Shown piece by piece: positions 27,002 to 35,794 of a stretch of DNA of 64,000 bases. The first letter of the stretch is position 1; each line of letters starts with the position of its first letter. The DNA comes from Sarcina sp034439435 (GTDB lineage Bacteria; Bacillota; Clostridia; Clostridiales; Clostridiaceae). Below the pieces are notes generated by a model that was not told the DNA's origin, did not search any database, and worked only from the letters and a program-made list of their open reading frames with translations. A program made the translations under genes and the position numbers. Location: the NCBI RefSeq assembly GCF_034439435.1, contig NZ_JAPCKJ010000002.1:496001-560000 (forward strand), written 5' to 3'.

Positions 27002-27207
27002 AATTAAATCTAAAATATTGAACTATATCAAAAAAAATCTTTATATCTAAAAACTTCCTTGTTTTAAATTGTCTAATTATAAGTATGAAAAAATATAAAT
27101 CCTCTTATTTTTTAATTTGGGTTATGTTTTAATCTGACATAAATACCCTCTTTTTAATAATATTTATTTTAAATAAATATTAATATGCTAACATAAAAAG
27201 TTCAATA

Positions 27208-28518
27208 TTAAATTTTCTTGTCCTTACCTTTTAAAGAGTAAAAAAAGATTATAGTCATAATACATACTATAAATTCAGTTATTACAAATGAAAACCATAC
27301 TCCATTCATCTTAAATATGCTACTAAGTATAAAAACAATTGGTACAAGAAGTAAACAACTTCTTAAAATAGATACAATCATTGCTTCTTTTGCATTTGAT
27401 GTGGCACTAAAAAAAGCTGCTGAAATAATATTTATACCTGCAAATATATAACCTATGAAATATATTTGCATTCCTACTGATGCTAAAATAGCAAGTTGAT
27501 CATTATTTTCACTGTTAAACATAGATATAATTATATTTTTATTAAAAAATATGACTATATAAATAAGAACTGAAGCAATTATGGAAGTAATAACTGTATA
27601 TTTTAGAATCAAATTCACAGATAGCATATCTTTTTTACTATAATATTTACTCGCTAATGGTTGCATTCCCTGAGATATTCCCACAAAAATTGCTGTAGCA
27701 ATAAGTGCTACATTAGCTACTATTCCATATGCTGCCACACCAACATTTCCTTCTATCTTCAATATGATTAGATTAAATGTAATTAAAGCTATTGCAGATG
27801 CAAGCTCTCCAACAAATGAAGAAAAACCTAAGGAAATTATTCTTAATACTCTTGAAAAATGAATTTTACATTTTACGAGATGAAAACTTTGCTTTTTAGA
27901 AATAAAATGTGAAGATAAAATACATAAACTTATAATAGGAGAAAGTCCTGTTGCAAGAGCTGCTCCAAAAATCCCCATAGAAAGTGGAAACATAAATATA
28001 TAATCTAAAATAATATTAGAAAAACTGCTTACAAGCATTGCAATCATTGATAGTTTAGGATTTTTATCATTACGAATAAAAGCAAGCAAAATATTATTCA
28101 AAATGAAAAAAGGTGAAAAACTTAAAAGTGTAGTTAAGTAGACCTGAGTAAGCGGTAAGGTTGTTTCATCAGCTCCAAGCAATATTCCTAATTGTTTAGT
28201 AAAAAATATAGCCACTACAACAAATATAAGTGATGCCACTGCTCCCATAACAATAGCATGTGTAAAAGATTTATTATTTGAATTACTCTTCTCTTGTTTG
28301 CTAATTGAAAAATCAGTTGCACCACCAATTCCTATCATAAGTCCTACACCCTGTAAAATAGAAAATATTGAAATTGAAAAATTCAGTGCAGCAATACCAA
28401 CAGTTCCAAGAGCTTCTGCAACGAAAAATGTATCAGCTAAAATATAACAGGAAAGCCCTATCATTCCCATAACATTTAAGCTTACATACTTCATAAACTT
28501 TAACTTTAATTCCTTCAT
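27208..28518 (-). CDS. MATE-family multidrug efflux protein (MepA-like)
   Basis: A 436-aa inner-membrane protein with about twelve membrane segments and the MATE layout of two similar halves. It opens with LSCYILADTFFVAEALGTVG and IGIGGATDFSI, both typical of the DinF/MepA branch. It exports cationic compounds in exchange for Na+ or H+. The start follows AGGAGG. Its 5' leader folds as a guanidine-IV-like riboswitch with an intrinsic terminator, so guanidine or related compounds probably induce it and may be among its substrates. Confidence 0.9.
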   Translation of the reverse strand: MKELKLKFMKYVSLNVMGMIGLSCYILADTFFVAEALGTVGIAALNFSISIFSILQGVGLMIGIGGATDFSISKQEKSNSNNKSFTHAIVMGAVASLIFVVVAIFFTKQLGILLGADETTLPLTQVYLTTLLSFSPFFILNNILLAFIRNDKNPKLSMIAMLVSSFSNIILDYIFMFPLSMGIFGAALATGLSPIISLCILSSHFISKKQSFHLVKCKIHFSRVLRIISLGFSSFVGELASAIALITFNLIILKIEGNVGVAAYGIVANVALIATAIFVGISQGMQPLASKYYSKKDMLSVNLILKYTVITSIIASVLIYIVIFFNKNIIISMFNSENNDQLAILASVGMQIYFIGYIFAGINIISAAFFSATSNAKEAMIVSILRSCLLLVPIVFILSSIFKMNGVWFSFVITEFIVCIMTIIFFYSLKGKDKKI

Positions 28519-28540
28519 AATTACCTCCTAAAAATAAAAA

Positions 28541-28620
28541 GGTATCAGAGTATTCCTTCTCAGACCTACTGGAATACTTTGATACCTTAACATTCACCCG
28601 GTGGCGAATAATAACCATAT
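28541..28620 (-). ncRNA. Guanidine-IV-like riboswitch (mepA motif) with terminator
   Basis: In the leader of the MATE gene, hairpin 1 (28609-28592) has arms ATTCGCC / GGTGAAT around ACCG. Hairpin 2 (28586-28541) pairs GGTATCAAAGTATTCC with GGAATACTCTGATACC around a loop containing AGGTCTGAGAA. ACC of loop 1 can pair with GGT of loop 2 in a kissing interaction. A T run follows hairpin 2, so it is also a terminator, just before the AGGAGG of the gene. Arrangement and gene context match guanidine-IV riboswitches as I remember them. Confidence 0.75.
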
Positions 28621-28636
28621 TAAATTAATTTATTAG

Positions 28637-28665
28637 ATTATACCATATCTTAAAGTTTATTGCAA
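28637..28665 (-). promoter_or_regulatory. Sigma-A promoter of the MATE gene
   Basis: TTGCAA (28665-28660), 17-bp spacer, TATAAT (28642-28637), which places the start just before the structured leader. Confidence 0.75.
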
Positions 28666-28737
28666 ATTTATGGAAAATAAAACCTCTATAATATCTCTTT
28701 ATCAAAGATATTTATGTACTATATCTTTTTAAAAGTA

Positions 28738-29718
28738 TTAATTGTACTGATATGAAGATTCTTCTCTTACTTTTATTGATAATAATATTTTAGAAACTAA
28801 AAATAACACTGGTAATTCTATCAATGGACCTATTATGAGAGCCAAGGATATTAAAGGTTTATCTGGAAATGCTGCAACAGCAATTGATAATGCTACTGGA
28901 GAGTTCCTAGCAAGAATAGTTAAACTTAAAGAAACACTATCTTGGTAGTTAAGTTTAATAGCTCTTTCTACTAATCTTCCAAATAAAAAGTTAATTATAA
29001 AGAACAATAATACTGGTACCAATAATATTAATAATATCTGATAGTTTTCAAGTAATACTTTTCCTTGTGAAGCAAACATTCCTATAATAGCTATGTTTAG
29101 AAAGTATCCTTGATAATCACAAGCCTTTGAAACTACTTTGTTCTCAAAGTTATCATTACCTACTTTTTTTATAATAAATTTTCTAGCCACAATTGAGAAT
29201 AATAATGGAAGCATTAAGCTAAAGATTACTCCTTTGCCTAAGCTTAGAGCATCTATCTCCACGCTAGTTCCCCCTATTAATAATATGTATACTGGTAATA
29301 AAAGCAATTGTAATATTATGTTTAAAGGAAGAATAGAAGATCCTAAAGGAACATTCCCCTTAGCAATTCCAGTAAAGATTAAGTACCAATCTGTACAAGG
29401 AGTCACCATAAGCATAATAAATCCTATTAAAAGTTCTGGGTAATTACTTAAAAATAATCTACCTAAAATAAATATTATTATTGGAGTCCATACAAAATTT
29501 ATAAGAACTGCAGTTGATGTAAATTTTATATTCTTAAAGGAACTCCCTATCTCTTTTAAAGGAATTTGTATAAATACTAAAAATAGCATTATTGTTAATG
29601 ATGGCATTATTAAATATTCTGAATAAGTTTGTACCACATTTATTTGCCCTAGTAAAATTCCTAATAAAACCATGGCAAAAATAACAAGACTTTGAAACTT
29701 ATTTACCTCTTCTATCAT
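28738..29718 (-). CDS. ACR3 / bile acid:sodium symporter superfamily transporter
   Basis: About 326 aa with ten membrane segments. MVTPCTDWYLIFTGIAKGN holds the conserved Cys of the ACR3 arsenite efflux branch. NFVWTPIIIFILGRLF and LARNSPVALSIAVAAFP are typical of the superfamily. Arsenite efflux is the first guess, but no arsR, arsD or arsC lies beside it, so another anion is possible. ATG 29718 is preceded by AAAGAGGTGAAT; a GTG two codons upstream overlaps that site. Confidence 0.75.
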   Translation of the reverse strand: MIEEVNKFQSLVIFAMVLLGILLGQINVVQTYSEYLIMPSLTIMLFLVFIQIPLKEIGSSFKNIKFTSTAVLINFVWTPIIIFILGRLFLSNYPELLIGFIMLMVTPCTDWYLIFTGIAKGNVPLGSSILPLNIILQLLLLPVYILLIGGTSVEIDALSLGKGVIFSLMLPLLFSIVARKFIIKKVGNDNFENKVVSKACDYQGYFLNIAIIGMFASQGKVLLENYQILLILLVPVLLFFIINFLFGRLVERAIKLNYQDSVSLSLTILARNSPVALSIAVAAFPDKPLISLALIIGPLIELPVLFLVSKILLSIKVREESSYQYN

Positions 29719-30066
29719 ATTCACCTCTTTCTAATTGAAAATGTATATCACCTAAAGAATTATATCATACAATTCTATAAATAATAAACAATTTCAATAT
29801 AAAGTGATTATCATTTGTAATAAATAGATTTTTAGCATTAATATGAACTCTATGTCCTTTCAATAACTCTTCACATGATAAATCTATAAAAGAAAAGTAT
29901 AATCGCTTTTAACTTATCTAATAACTTCTGTATATTTATACCTATATACTGCTCTTTGAAGTCTTGTTTCTATTCAGTTTTTATAATAATTTGAAATTGT
30001 TGTATAATTAGGTAATAATTCAACAACTAATTATTCCTACAAAATAATTTTTAAGGAGATAAAATA
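29719..30066. other. Divergent intergenic region
   Basis: Upstream of both the ACR3-like and the NUDIX genes. TATAAT at 30003-30008 may be the -10 for the NUDIX gene. GTGATTATCATTTG near 29804 weakly resembles half a Fur box. No gene seen. Confidence 0.4.
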
Positions 30067-30528
30067 ATGATAGATAGACATTTTACAGTTTCAGTATTTA
30101 TAGTATGTAAAGATAAGGTGTTGTTACATTTACATAAAAAAGCTAAAAAAATACTTCCTTTAGGTGGACATATAGAGTTGAATGAGCTTCCAGAAGAGGC
30201 ATGTATTCGTGAATCAAAAGAAGAAGCAGGATTAAAAATAAATTTGTATAATCCCATAGATATAGCACTAAAAAAATCATGTGACTTATCAGGAGAAAAG
30301 CTACTAATAAATCCTATGCACACAATTTTTGGTGATGTAAATACTAATCATTCACATATAGACTTTGTTTATTATGCAACTACCAACTCTTTTAAAACAT
30401 GCCCTGAAATTGAAGAATCTAAAATACTTAAATGGTACAATAAAGAAGAGCTAAATAATTCAACTAACATACAAGCGAATATTTTAACTATGGCCAATGA
30501 AGCCTTGGAGTTGTTAGGTGAAAAATAA
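30067..30528 (+). CDS. NUDIX hydrolase
   Basis: A 153-aa NUDIX pyrophosphohydrolase. The NUDIX box is complete: GHIELNE, then RESKEEAGL, with all catalytic Glu present. The opening RHFTVSVFIVCKDKVLLHLH is typical of small cytoplasmic members that clean up nucleotide or phosphorylated sugar derivatives. The substrate cannot be told. The start follows AAGGAGAT. Single gene, ended by the hairpin at 30593. Confidence 0.88.
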   Translation: MIDRHFTVSVFIVCKDKVLLHLHKKAKKILPLGGHIELNELPEEACIRESKEEAGLKINLYNPIDIALKKSCDLSGEKLLINPMHTIFGDVNTNHSHIDFVYYATTNSFKTCPEIEESKILKWYNKEELNNSTNIQANILTMANEALELLGEK

Positions 30529-30592
30529 TTTAATGACTATTTCTTAAATGAATATTGATATATAAATATAATAAAAGTGGACAAATGAATGA

Positions 30593-30629
30593 AAATAGAG
30601 TAATAAATTTCAATATTATTACTCTATTT
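30593..30629. terminator. Bidirectional terminator
   Basis: AAATAGAGTAATA / TATTACTCTATTT between convergent genes. Confidence 0.75.
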
Positions 30630-30657
30630 ATATTTATTTAGTTACACTATAATATTA

Positions 30658-31104
30658 TTATTTTAATTTCATATGCAGTATAGAGAATGGATTTCCCTGT
30701 TCGTCTAACTCAGATTTTTTAAAGACTTTAAACCTCATATATTTATAAAAGCCTACTGCTTGTGGATTTTGCTCATTTACATCTACATAATTTACATTTA
30801 ACTCTTTTATTGCATATTCTACAAGTCTTTTTCCAACTCCGTTTCCTCTACTTTCATTACTTACAAATAACATTTCAATTTTAAAATCATATATCCCCAT
30901 AAAAGCTTTTATAATACCATTTTTGTCTCTTACACATAAAAGTCTACTAACATATTTAGCACCTTCTATAACTTGAGGTTTTATTGAGATTATATCTTCT
31001 TTACTTAAAAAGTCATGTGTTGCTCTTACTGATGATTCCCATGTATCTAGTATTTATTCCATATCCTTATTATTAATACTGTTTAAATCTTCAATTTTTA
31101 TCAC
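30658..31104 (-). pseudogene. GNAT acetyltransferase with premature stop at codon 17
   Basis: The complete gene starts at GTG 31104 behind AGGAGGAATTG and is open for 148 codons except for TAA at 31056-31054. Around the stop it reads DME, stop, ILDTWESSVRATHDFL, a pattern common in YjaB-type acetyltransferases, where the lost residue would be Gln or Glu. The rest is intact, with RGNGVGKRLVEYA for acetyl-CoA binding and NPQAVGFYKYMRFKV. A restart at ATG 30900 would yield only the last 80 residues. This is a single nonsense change, so the loss looks recent. Confidence 0.85.
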
Positions 31105-31346
31105 TTAACAATTCCTCCTAAGTAAGTATTCTCCTTAATATTATATATTAAATAAAATTTGAAAAGATAACACTTACCTTCTTTATTAATTATATTATAA
31201 TATCATAAATTAAATTCTAAAACTAAATGTCCACTAAAACAGATGTTTTTGTGAACACTTTAAATAGTAAAATAACATTACTGGTAAATTCTTATTTTTT
31301 AGTTTATTCTATATTATTTTAATTTATCTAACTTCTAAACTTATTA

Positions 31347-31955
31347 TCACTTTATATATGACATGTCGCTCATTCGCTTAATAAATCTTTTTCCATCAAC
31401 TGTTTCTTGCATAAAAGTAACTCCACCAGCTAACCCAAATATTTCACTTCTATTAAGCATTTCAATATTCATTCCTAACCACATTGTATTAAATACGCTA
31501 AGTAGATCTCCATGGGAAACGATAATTATATTCTCATGTTCATTTGTCATTAACTTATTAAAAAAAGGTAATAACCTATTCCACTCATCTCTTCTACTTT
31601 CTGCATCGGAAAACATTTTATCATCAATAGATTTTTCTTGTGTTTCAATATTTTCTTTCAACCACTGTACTGATTTCCCAACACATTTTCCAAGATTTCT
31701 TTCTCTTAACTCAGTAACAAAAATCGGTTCAACCTCTAAATGCTTGCCTATAATTTTTGCTGTATTCTTAGCTCTTAATAAATCAGAAGAATATATTACA
31801 TACTTTTTATTTGCTAACTCTTTTGATAGATTTCTTCCAATATTATTTGCTTGTTGTATTCCTAGCTCTGATAAATCCCAATCAGTCCAAGATCCAACCA
31901 TTCCATTAGTGTGATGTATAGACTGTGTATGTTGGATAGTTATTATATTTTTCAT
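31347..31955 (-). CDS. Histidine phosphatase family protein
   Basis: A 202-aa protein of the phosphoglycerate-mutase-like family. The first catalytic His is in ITIQHTQSIHH, where the usual RHG is QHT. YSSDLLRAKNTAKII carries the conserved Arg, LRERNLGKCVGKS follows, and VSHGDLL has the second catalytic His. Arg-to-Gln next to the nucleophilic His is unusual and could alter phosphate binding. The start follows TTGGGAGAG. Substrate unknown. Confidence 0.82.
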   Translation of the reverse strand: MKNIITIQHTQSIHHTNGMVGSWTDWDLSELGIQQANNIGRNLSKELANKKYVIYSSDLLRAKNTAKIIGKHLEVEPIFVTELRERNLGKCVGKSVQWLKENIETQEKSIDDKMFSDAESRRDEWNRLLPFFNKLMTNEHENIIIVSHGDLLSVFNTMWLGMNIEMLNRSEIFGLAGGVTFMQETVDGKRFIKRMSDMSYIK

Positions 31956-32342
31956 TTACTACTCTCCCAAATTTATTTAAAGTTGTCCTATTCAGACTCT
32001 ATATCTAAGTTCTACTTTTATTAAGTATAAATCACTACTTTCCTAATACTATATCCTTTTAATTAATCATATCAAAAAAGCATATTGGAAACAATTAACA
32101 CAAGGTAAAACTTACTTGGAATAAATACTTTTAATAAAGTTTACATGAAGTTGAAATTTCAAAAAGTATCTTTATGGTAAAATTTTAGTATAAGTATATG
32201 GATTAGTAGGGAATTATCTAAGCTCTAACACAATACTTATAAATAACATGAATAAATATTTTAATAACTTTAGAATTAATAAATTCTTATACAGAAGATT
32301 TTATCTTTTAACTTAAAATTATATATAAAAAGGAGACTTTCT
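31956..32342. other. Intergenic with family C repeat
   Basis: Contains a repeat copy at 32085-32198 oriented towards the acetyltransferase gene; otherwise no feature seen. Confidence 0.4.
32085..32198 (+). repeat. Dispersed repeat family C, upstream of acetyltransferase gene
   Basis: TTGGAAACAATTAACAC, AAAACTTACTT, AATAAAGTTTACATGAAG, GTTGAAATTTC and TTTATGGTAAAATTTTA follow the order seen at 14109. GTTGAAA and TATGGTAAAAT look promoter-like. Confidence 0.55.
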
Positions 32343-32903
32343 ATGGGTATTGAAAATAATAATAATATTCTTAACATTGTAAACTTAAAAGATGGTAAAA
32401 ATTTAATATTGAGAAAACCATTAGAAGATGATGCTGAAAACATAATTAAGTATCTTAATACTGTAGGTGGAGAAAGTAATAATCTACTTTTTGGTAAGGG
32501 GGAGTTTCATTTTACAGTGGAACAGGAAAAAGCTTATATTGAAGAAATAAATCAAAGTTCTAATTCTCTTATGTTACTAGGAACTATTAATGATGAAATA
32601 GTAAGTATATCTCAAATAAGTACCTCTAATAGAAAAAGAATATGCCATAATAGTGAAATAGCAATATCAGTTAGAAAAGACTATTGGAATATTGGAGTTG
32701 GAAGTGCTGTTATGGAGGAACTTATAAGATTTGCTAAAGATAAGAAATCAATTAAGACTATTAGCCTTGGTGTTAGAGAATCTAACAATAATGCCATTAA
32801 ACTATATGAGAAATATGGCTTTAAGAAAATAGGTGTTCATGAGAATTATTTTAACATTGATGGTGTTTATTATGATGAAATATTAATGGATTTATCTCTT
32901 TAG
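32343..32903 (+). CDS. GNAT-family N-acetyltransferase
   Basis: A 186-aa acetyltransferase. AISVRKDYWNIGVGSAVMEEL is the acetyl-CoA binding segment; ESNNNAIKLYEKYGFKKIGV is the C-terminal signature of the RimI-like/YhbS-type branch. ILRKPLEDDAENIIKYL opens the domain. The substrate is unknown. The start is preceded by AAAAAGGAG. A family C repeat about 150 bp upstream may supply the promoter. Confidence 0.88.
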   Translation: MGIENNNNILNIVNLKDGKNLILRKPLEDDAENIIKYLNTVGGESNNLLFGKGEFHFTVEQEKAYIEEINQSSNSLMLLGTINDEIVSISQISTSNRKRICHNSEIAISVRKDYWNIGVGSAVMEELIRFAKDKKSIKTISLGVRESNNNAIKLYEKYGFKKIGVHENYFNIDGVYYDEILMDLSL

Positions 32904-32921
32904 AATCAAATGTTTGATAAT

Positions 32922-32970
32922 AAAAGGGAGCTGTGTCAAAACTTCAATATAAAACTTATTTAATATATTT
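32922..32970. repeat. Solo terminal repeat of family B
   Basis: AAAAGGGAGCTGTGTCAAAA, then CAATATAAAACTTAT, matches the outer end of the larger elements at 36484 and 49409. It runs directly into a family C repeat. Confidence 0.6.
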
Positions 32971-33040
32971 CTTTCAATAAAGTTTATATACAGTTAAAAT
33001 TTCAAGAATTATTCTATGATAAAATTATATACAATAGAAT
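32958..33040 (+). repeat. Dispersed repeat family C, third copy
   Basis: TTTCAATAAAGTTTATATAC, CAGTTAAAATTTCAAG and TTCTATGATAAAATTATAT match the copies at 14109 and 32085. It lies immediately before the membrane-protein frame at 33062. Confidence 0.55.
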
Positions 33041-33061
33041 TTATGAAAAGAAGGTGATTAT

Positions 33062-33550
33062 ATTCCAAATAATGTAATATTTATAATTGAGATTATCAGT
33101 TTAATTATTGCTATTCTAATATTAAAAGGAATTCAATATTATCATTTTTTTAGAAATAATGATAATCTCTATGTTTTAATAAAGAAAAAAACTTATATAT
33201 TTTCAATGATGTCTTTTTTTCTATTACTTTTAAATCTATATTGCATTATCTTTAAAGCTTTTCTAATACCATTCTTAGTAGAATTAATGTTTGTGAATAT
33301 AGCTATAGGTAATCTTTTAAAAGTAACTGATATAGTAAAAAAGAATTTTTTAGTTAAAAATTTAGATAAAGGCTTATTTATAAAGGTATTAATTGCTTAT
33401 AAATTGCCTTTAATAGCTTCATTGTTAATTTTAATTGAAGTACTTTTTTCTCTTTATCTTTATCCTAATATACTAATACCTATTACTATTATATTTATTA
33501 TTTTTGGATTATATTTTTTAATGGCTGTAAGGAAAGCAAAAAAACAGTAG
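33062..33550 (+). CDS. Four-TM hypothetical membrane protein, start uncertain
   Basis: The frame is open from before 33062. Beginning IPNNVIFIIEIISLIIAILI, it gives a 162-aa protein with about four hydrophobic segments. The first ATG (33206) has no ribosome-binding site and would cut off the first membrane segment. AGAAGGTG lies 5 bases before an ATT codon at 33062, so ATT may serve as start. Alternatively an indel separates the frame from ATG 33043. No family recognised. The terminator at 33545 follows directly. Confidence 0.5.
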   Translation: MPNNVIFIIEIISLIIAILILKGIQYYHFFRNNDNLYVLIKKKTYIFSMMSFFLLLLNLYCIIFKAFLIPFLVELMFVNIAIGNLLKVTDIVKKNFLVKNLDKGLFIKVLIAYKLPLIASLLILIEVLFSLYLYPNILIPITIIFIIFGLYFLMAVRKAKKQ

Positions 33551-33576
33551 TATTATTTTACTACTGATTTTTTATT
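33545..33576. terminator. Bidirectional terminator
   Basis: CAGTAGTA / TACTACTG followed by TTTTTTATT, between convergent genes. Confidence 0.75.
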
Positions 33577-33601
33577 ATTCTCTAAAATATAGCTATATTT
33601 T

Positions 33602-34858
33602 CTACTTCATATTTTGTGGTAAGTACACAACTATTCTTGTGCCTATTCCTTTTCTGCTTAAAACACTAAAGTACCCTTTGTGGTTATCAATTATCCATTT
33701 TGCTATAGAAAGTCCAAGACCTGTTCCTCCATTTTTTCTAACTCTTGCTGTATCAGCTCTAAAAAAACGTTCAAATATGTGTGGTATATCACTCTCATCC
33801 ATACCTATTCCATTATCCTGAATAGAAAAATAAGCTTCTCCTTTAGAATTTTTTCCTACCCTAAGTGTTATTGCTTCTCCCTTTTCTGTGTATTTAGCTG
33901 CATTTTCAACTAGTATTCTTGCAGTCTGCTTAAGGAGAGTCATATCACCCTGAACGGTTATATTCTCTGATTTAATGTAGTTATATACATGGTTTTTATC
34001 TATCATCTTAGACTCTTCAAAAACTTCATCCATCATATCATTAAGTGAAAATTCCTTTATGGTAAGCTGAGTTTTTCCATTAATACCTCTAGCTAAGAAT
34101 AATAACTGCTCCACTAGATTTTTCATATTTTCAGATTCAGTTTTTATTGCTGCAATAGATTCCTCCAAGACACTCTCATCATTTTTTCCCCAACGATCTA
34201 GCATATTTGCATATCCTTGAATTACAGAAATAGGTGTTCTAAGTTCATGGGATGCATCTGAAACAAACCTTGCCTGCTGCCTATAGGAATCCCTCATTCT
34301 ATCTAAAAGCTTGTTTATTGCATCCTCTAACCCCTGAAGCTCACTATCACCCATGTGTATTCTTTCATCAGATGTTACAGGACTTATTTTTGATATGGCA
34401 TCTTCAAGACTTTGGAATTTTTCCTCATCAAAGTCCATATTACTAAGTCTACTTGCTGTTTCTGCTATTTCATTAAGTGGTTTTAAGACCTTTCTAATCT
34501 TCGCTGTGCCAAATATTATTTCTTCTAATAAAAATATTCCTTCTACTATGCCTAAAATTATTATTATTTTTCTAAGAGTATATAAAAAAGTGCTAGCTTC
34601 TTTAACCATGGTCTTTCCATCATTCCAAACAACTGTATAGTTTGAAGTTTCTATAGGGAAAAAGTTAAATGACCTTTGTGCATTTTCTACTAATTTCCCA
34701 TAGAAATCTTTTTCAGATTGAATACACCAAAGACCAACTAAAATAATCATTAAACATATATCAATTGCAAGAAATCTAAAGAATAAATCTCTAACAGAAA
34801 TAGCATTAATCTTTATTGCAATAGAGGTAACATTTTTAGGTTTATTCTTATTACTCAT
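33602..34858 (-). CDS. ArlS-like sensor histidine kinase
   Basis: A 418-aa kinase. Membrane segments at about 28-46 and 92-112 enclose an extracellular loop of about 45 residues. A HAMP domain follows, then phospho-acceptor His in VSDASHELRTPISVIQGYAN. The ATPase domain has ENAAKYT, DNGIGM, FERFFRAD and GTGLGLSI. The first 8 bp overlap the response regulator stop, so translation is coupled. This type usually senses envelope or adhesion-related stress. The two DUF4342 genes directly upstream in the same direction are plausible partners. Confidence 0.9.
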   Translation of the reverse strand: MSNKNKPKNVTSIAIKINAISVRDLFFRFLAIDICLMIILVGLWCIQSEKDFYGKLVENAQRSFNFFPIETSNYTVVWNDGKTMVKEASTFLYTLRKIIIILGIVEGIFLLEEIIFGTAKIRKVLKPLNEIAETASRLSNMDFDEEKFQSLEDAISKISPVTSDERIHMGDSELQGLEDAINKLLDRMRDSYRQQARFVSDASHELRTPISVIQGYANMLDRWGKNDESVLEESIAAIKTESENMKNLVEQLLFLARGINGKTQLTIKEFSLNDMMDEVFEESKMIDKNHVYNYIKSENITVQGDMTLLKQTARILVENAAKYTEKGEAITLRVGKNSKGEAYFSIQDNGIGMDESDIPHIFERFFRADTARVRKNGGTGLGLSIAKWIIDNHKGYFSVLSRKGIGTRIVVYLPQNMK

Positions 34859-35531
34859 CTTTTATTACGTATCCTACACCACGTACTGTAGTTATTATTT
34901 TAACTTTGAAGACATCATCAATCTTTGTTCTTAAATATCTTACGTAAACATCTATTACATTTGTTTCTCCAACATAGTTATAACCACATACTTTCTCTAT
35001 AAGCACGTCTCTAGTTAATACTATATTTTTGTTTTCCATTAATATTTGCAGCAAAGTAAACTCTCTATTAGTTAATTCTATTTCTGTGCCATCATACATT
35101 ACCTTATGTCTCATTTTATCTAAGGTTAATAAACCACAGCTTATTACATCTTCATCTTTTTTCACTGTAACTACTCTCTTTTTAAGAGCTGTTCTTATTC
35201 TTGCAAGTAATTCTTCTATGGCAAAGGGCTTTGTTATATAATCATCTGCTCCAGCATCAAGGCCTGAAACCTTATCCATTACAGCATCCCTTGCAGTAAG
35301 CATTATAATAGGAACCTCAGAAACTCTTCTGATTCTTCTTAATACCTCAAGTCCATTGATTTCAGGAAGCATAACATCAAGAATAACTAAGTCAGCTTCT
35401 CCTCTTTCTGCAATTTCAAGACCTGTTCTACCATTGTTTGCTTTTATTACTTTGTATCCTTCATGAATTAGCTCTAATTCTATGAATCTTGCTATTTTTT
35501 CTTCATCTTCAACAATTAAAATCTTAACCAT
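34851..35531 (-). CDS. ArlR/CssR-like response regulator (OmpR family)
   Basis: Receiver (ILIVEDEEK acidic pair, phospho-acceptor in LVILDVMLPE, Lys in YITKPFAIEE) and winged-helix DNA-binding domain ending TTVRGVGYVI. The start follows GGGGGTT. Coupled with the kinase gene by an 8-bp overlap. Confidence 0.9.
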   Translation of the reverse strand: MVKILIVEDEEKIARFIELELIHEGYKVIKANNGRTGLEIAERGEADLVILDVMLPEINGLEVLRRIRRVSEVPIIMLTARDAVMDKVSGLDAGADDYITKPFAIEELLARIRTALKKRVVTVKKDEDVISCGLLTLDKMRHKVMYDGTEIELTNREFTLLQILMENKNIVLTRDVLIEKVCGYNYVGETNVIDVYVRYLRTKIDDVFKVKIITTVRGVGYVIKDE

Positions 35532-35554
35532 TAATTAACCCCCTTAAGCGAAAA

Positions 35555-35632
35555 CTCTTTTTAGGTCCGTGTTGATTTTAAATAGCACTTCAAACCTAAT
35601 TACAGTTCTATTTTAAATTAACATCCTTTCAA
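35555..35632. repeat. Dispersed repeat family A copy
   Basis: CTTTTTAGGTCCGTGTTGAT, CACTTCAAACCTAAT and TTTTAAATTAACATCC, an eroded full-length copy just upstream of the response regulator. Confidence 0.5.
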
Positions 35633-35794
35633 AATATAGACTAAGTAAAATTTTAAATTTACTACTTTATTAATTGAAGTTACACAACGTGCACTCCTAT
35701 GAACGCATGTGAATAGTGAGTTTCCTCTTTTAATTTTAAATAGGTATTAATTCAATATTTTAAGTTCATAACTCTAAATTAAATACTTTAACTC

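Noticed and set aside
28433..28618. 61-codon frame through the MATE leader, as a leader peptide
   Set aside because: No ribosome-binding site before its ATG, and it continues into the MATE gene; the RNA structure explains the leader better.
29800..29826. Fur-box-like GTGATTATCATTTG upstream of the ACR3-like gene
   Set aside because: Only half of the inverted repeat is present and the gene has no iron link.
30570..30583. AAAGTGGACAAAT at 30573 and again in the hairpin at 62220, as possible insertion-sequence ends
   Set aside because: The shared stretch is only about 13 bp, with no transposase or second end; chance or terminator similarity is enough.
31363..31914. 183-codon plus-strand frame opposite the histidine phosphatase
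   Set aside because: The phosphatase on the other strand has clear family motifs and a good start; the opposite frame shows none.
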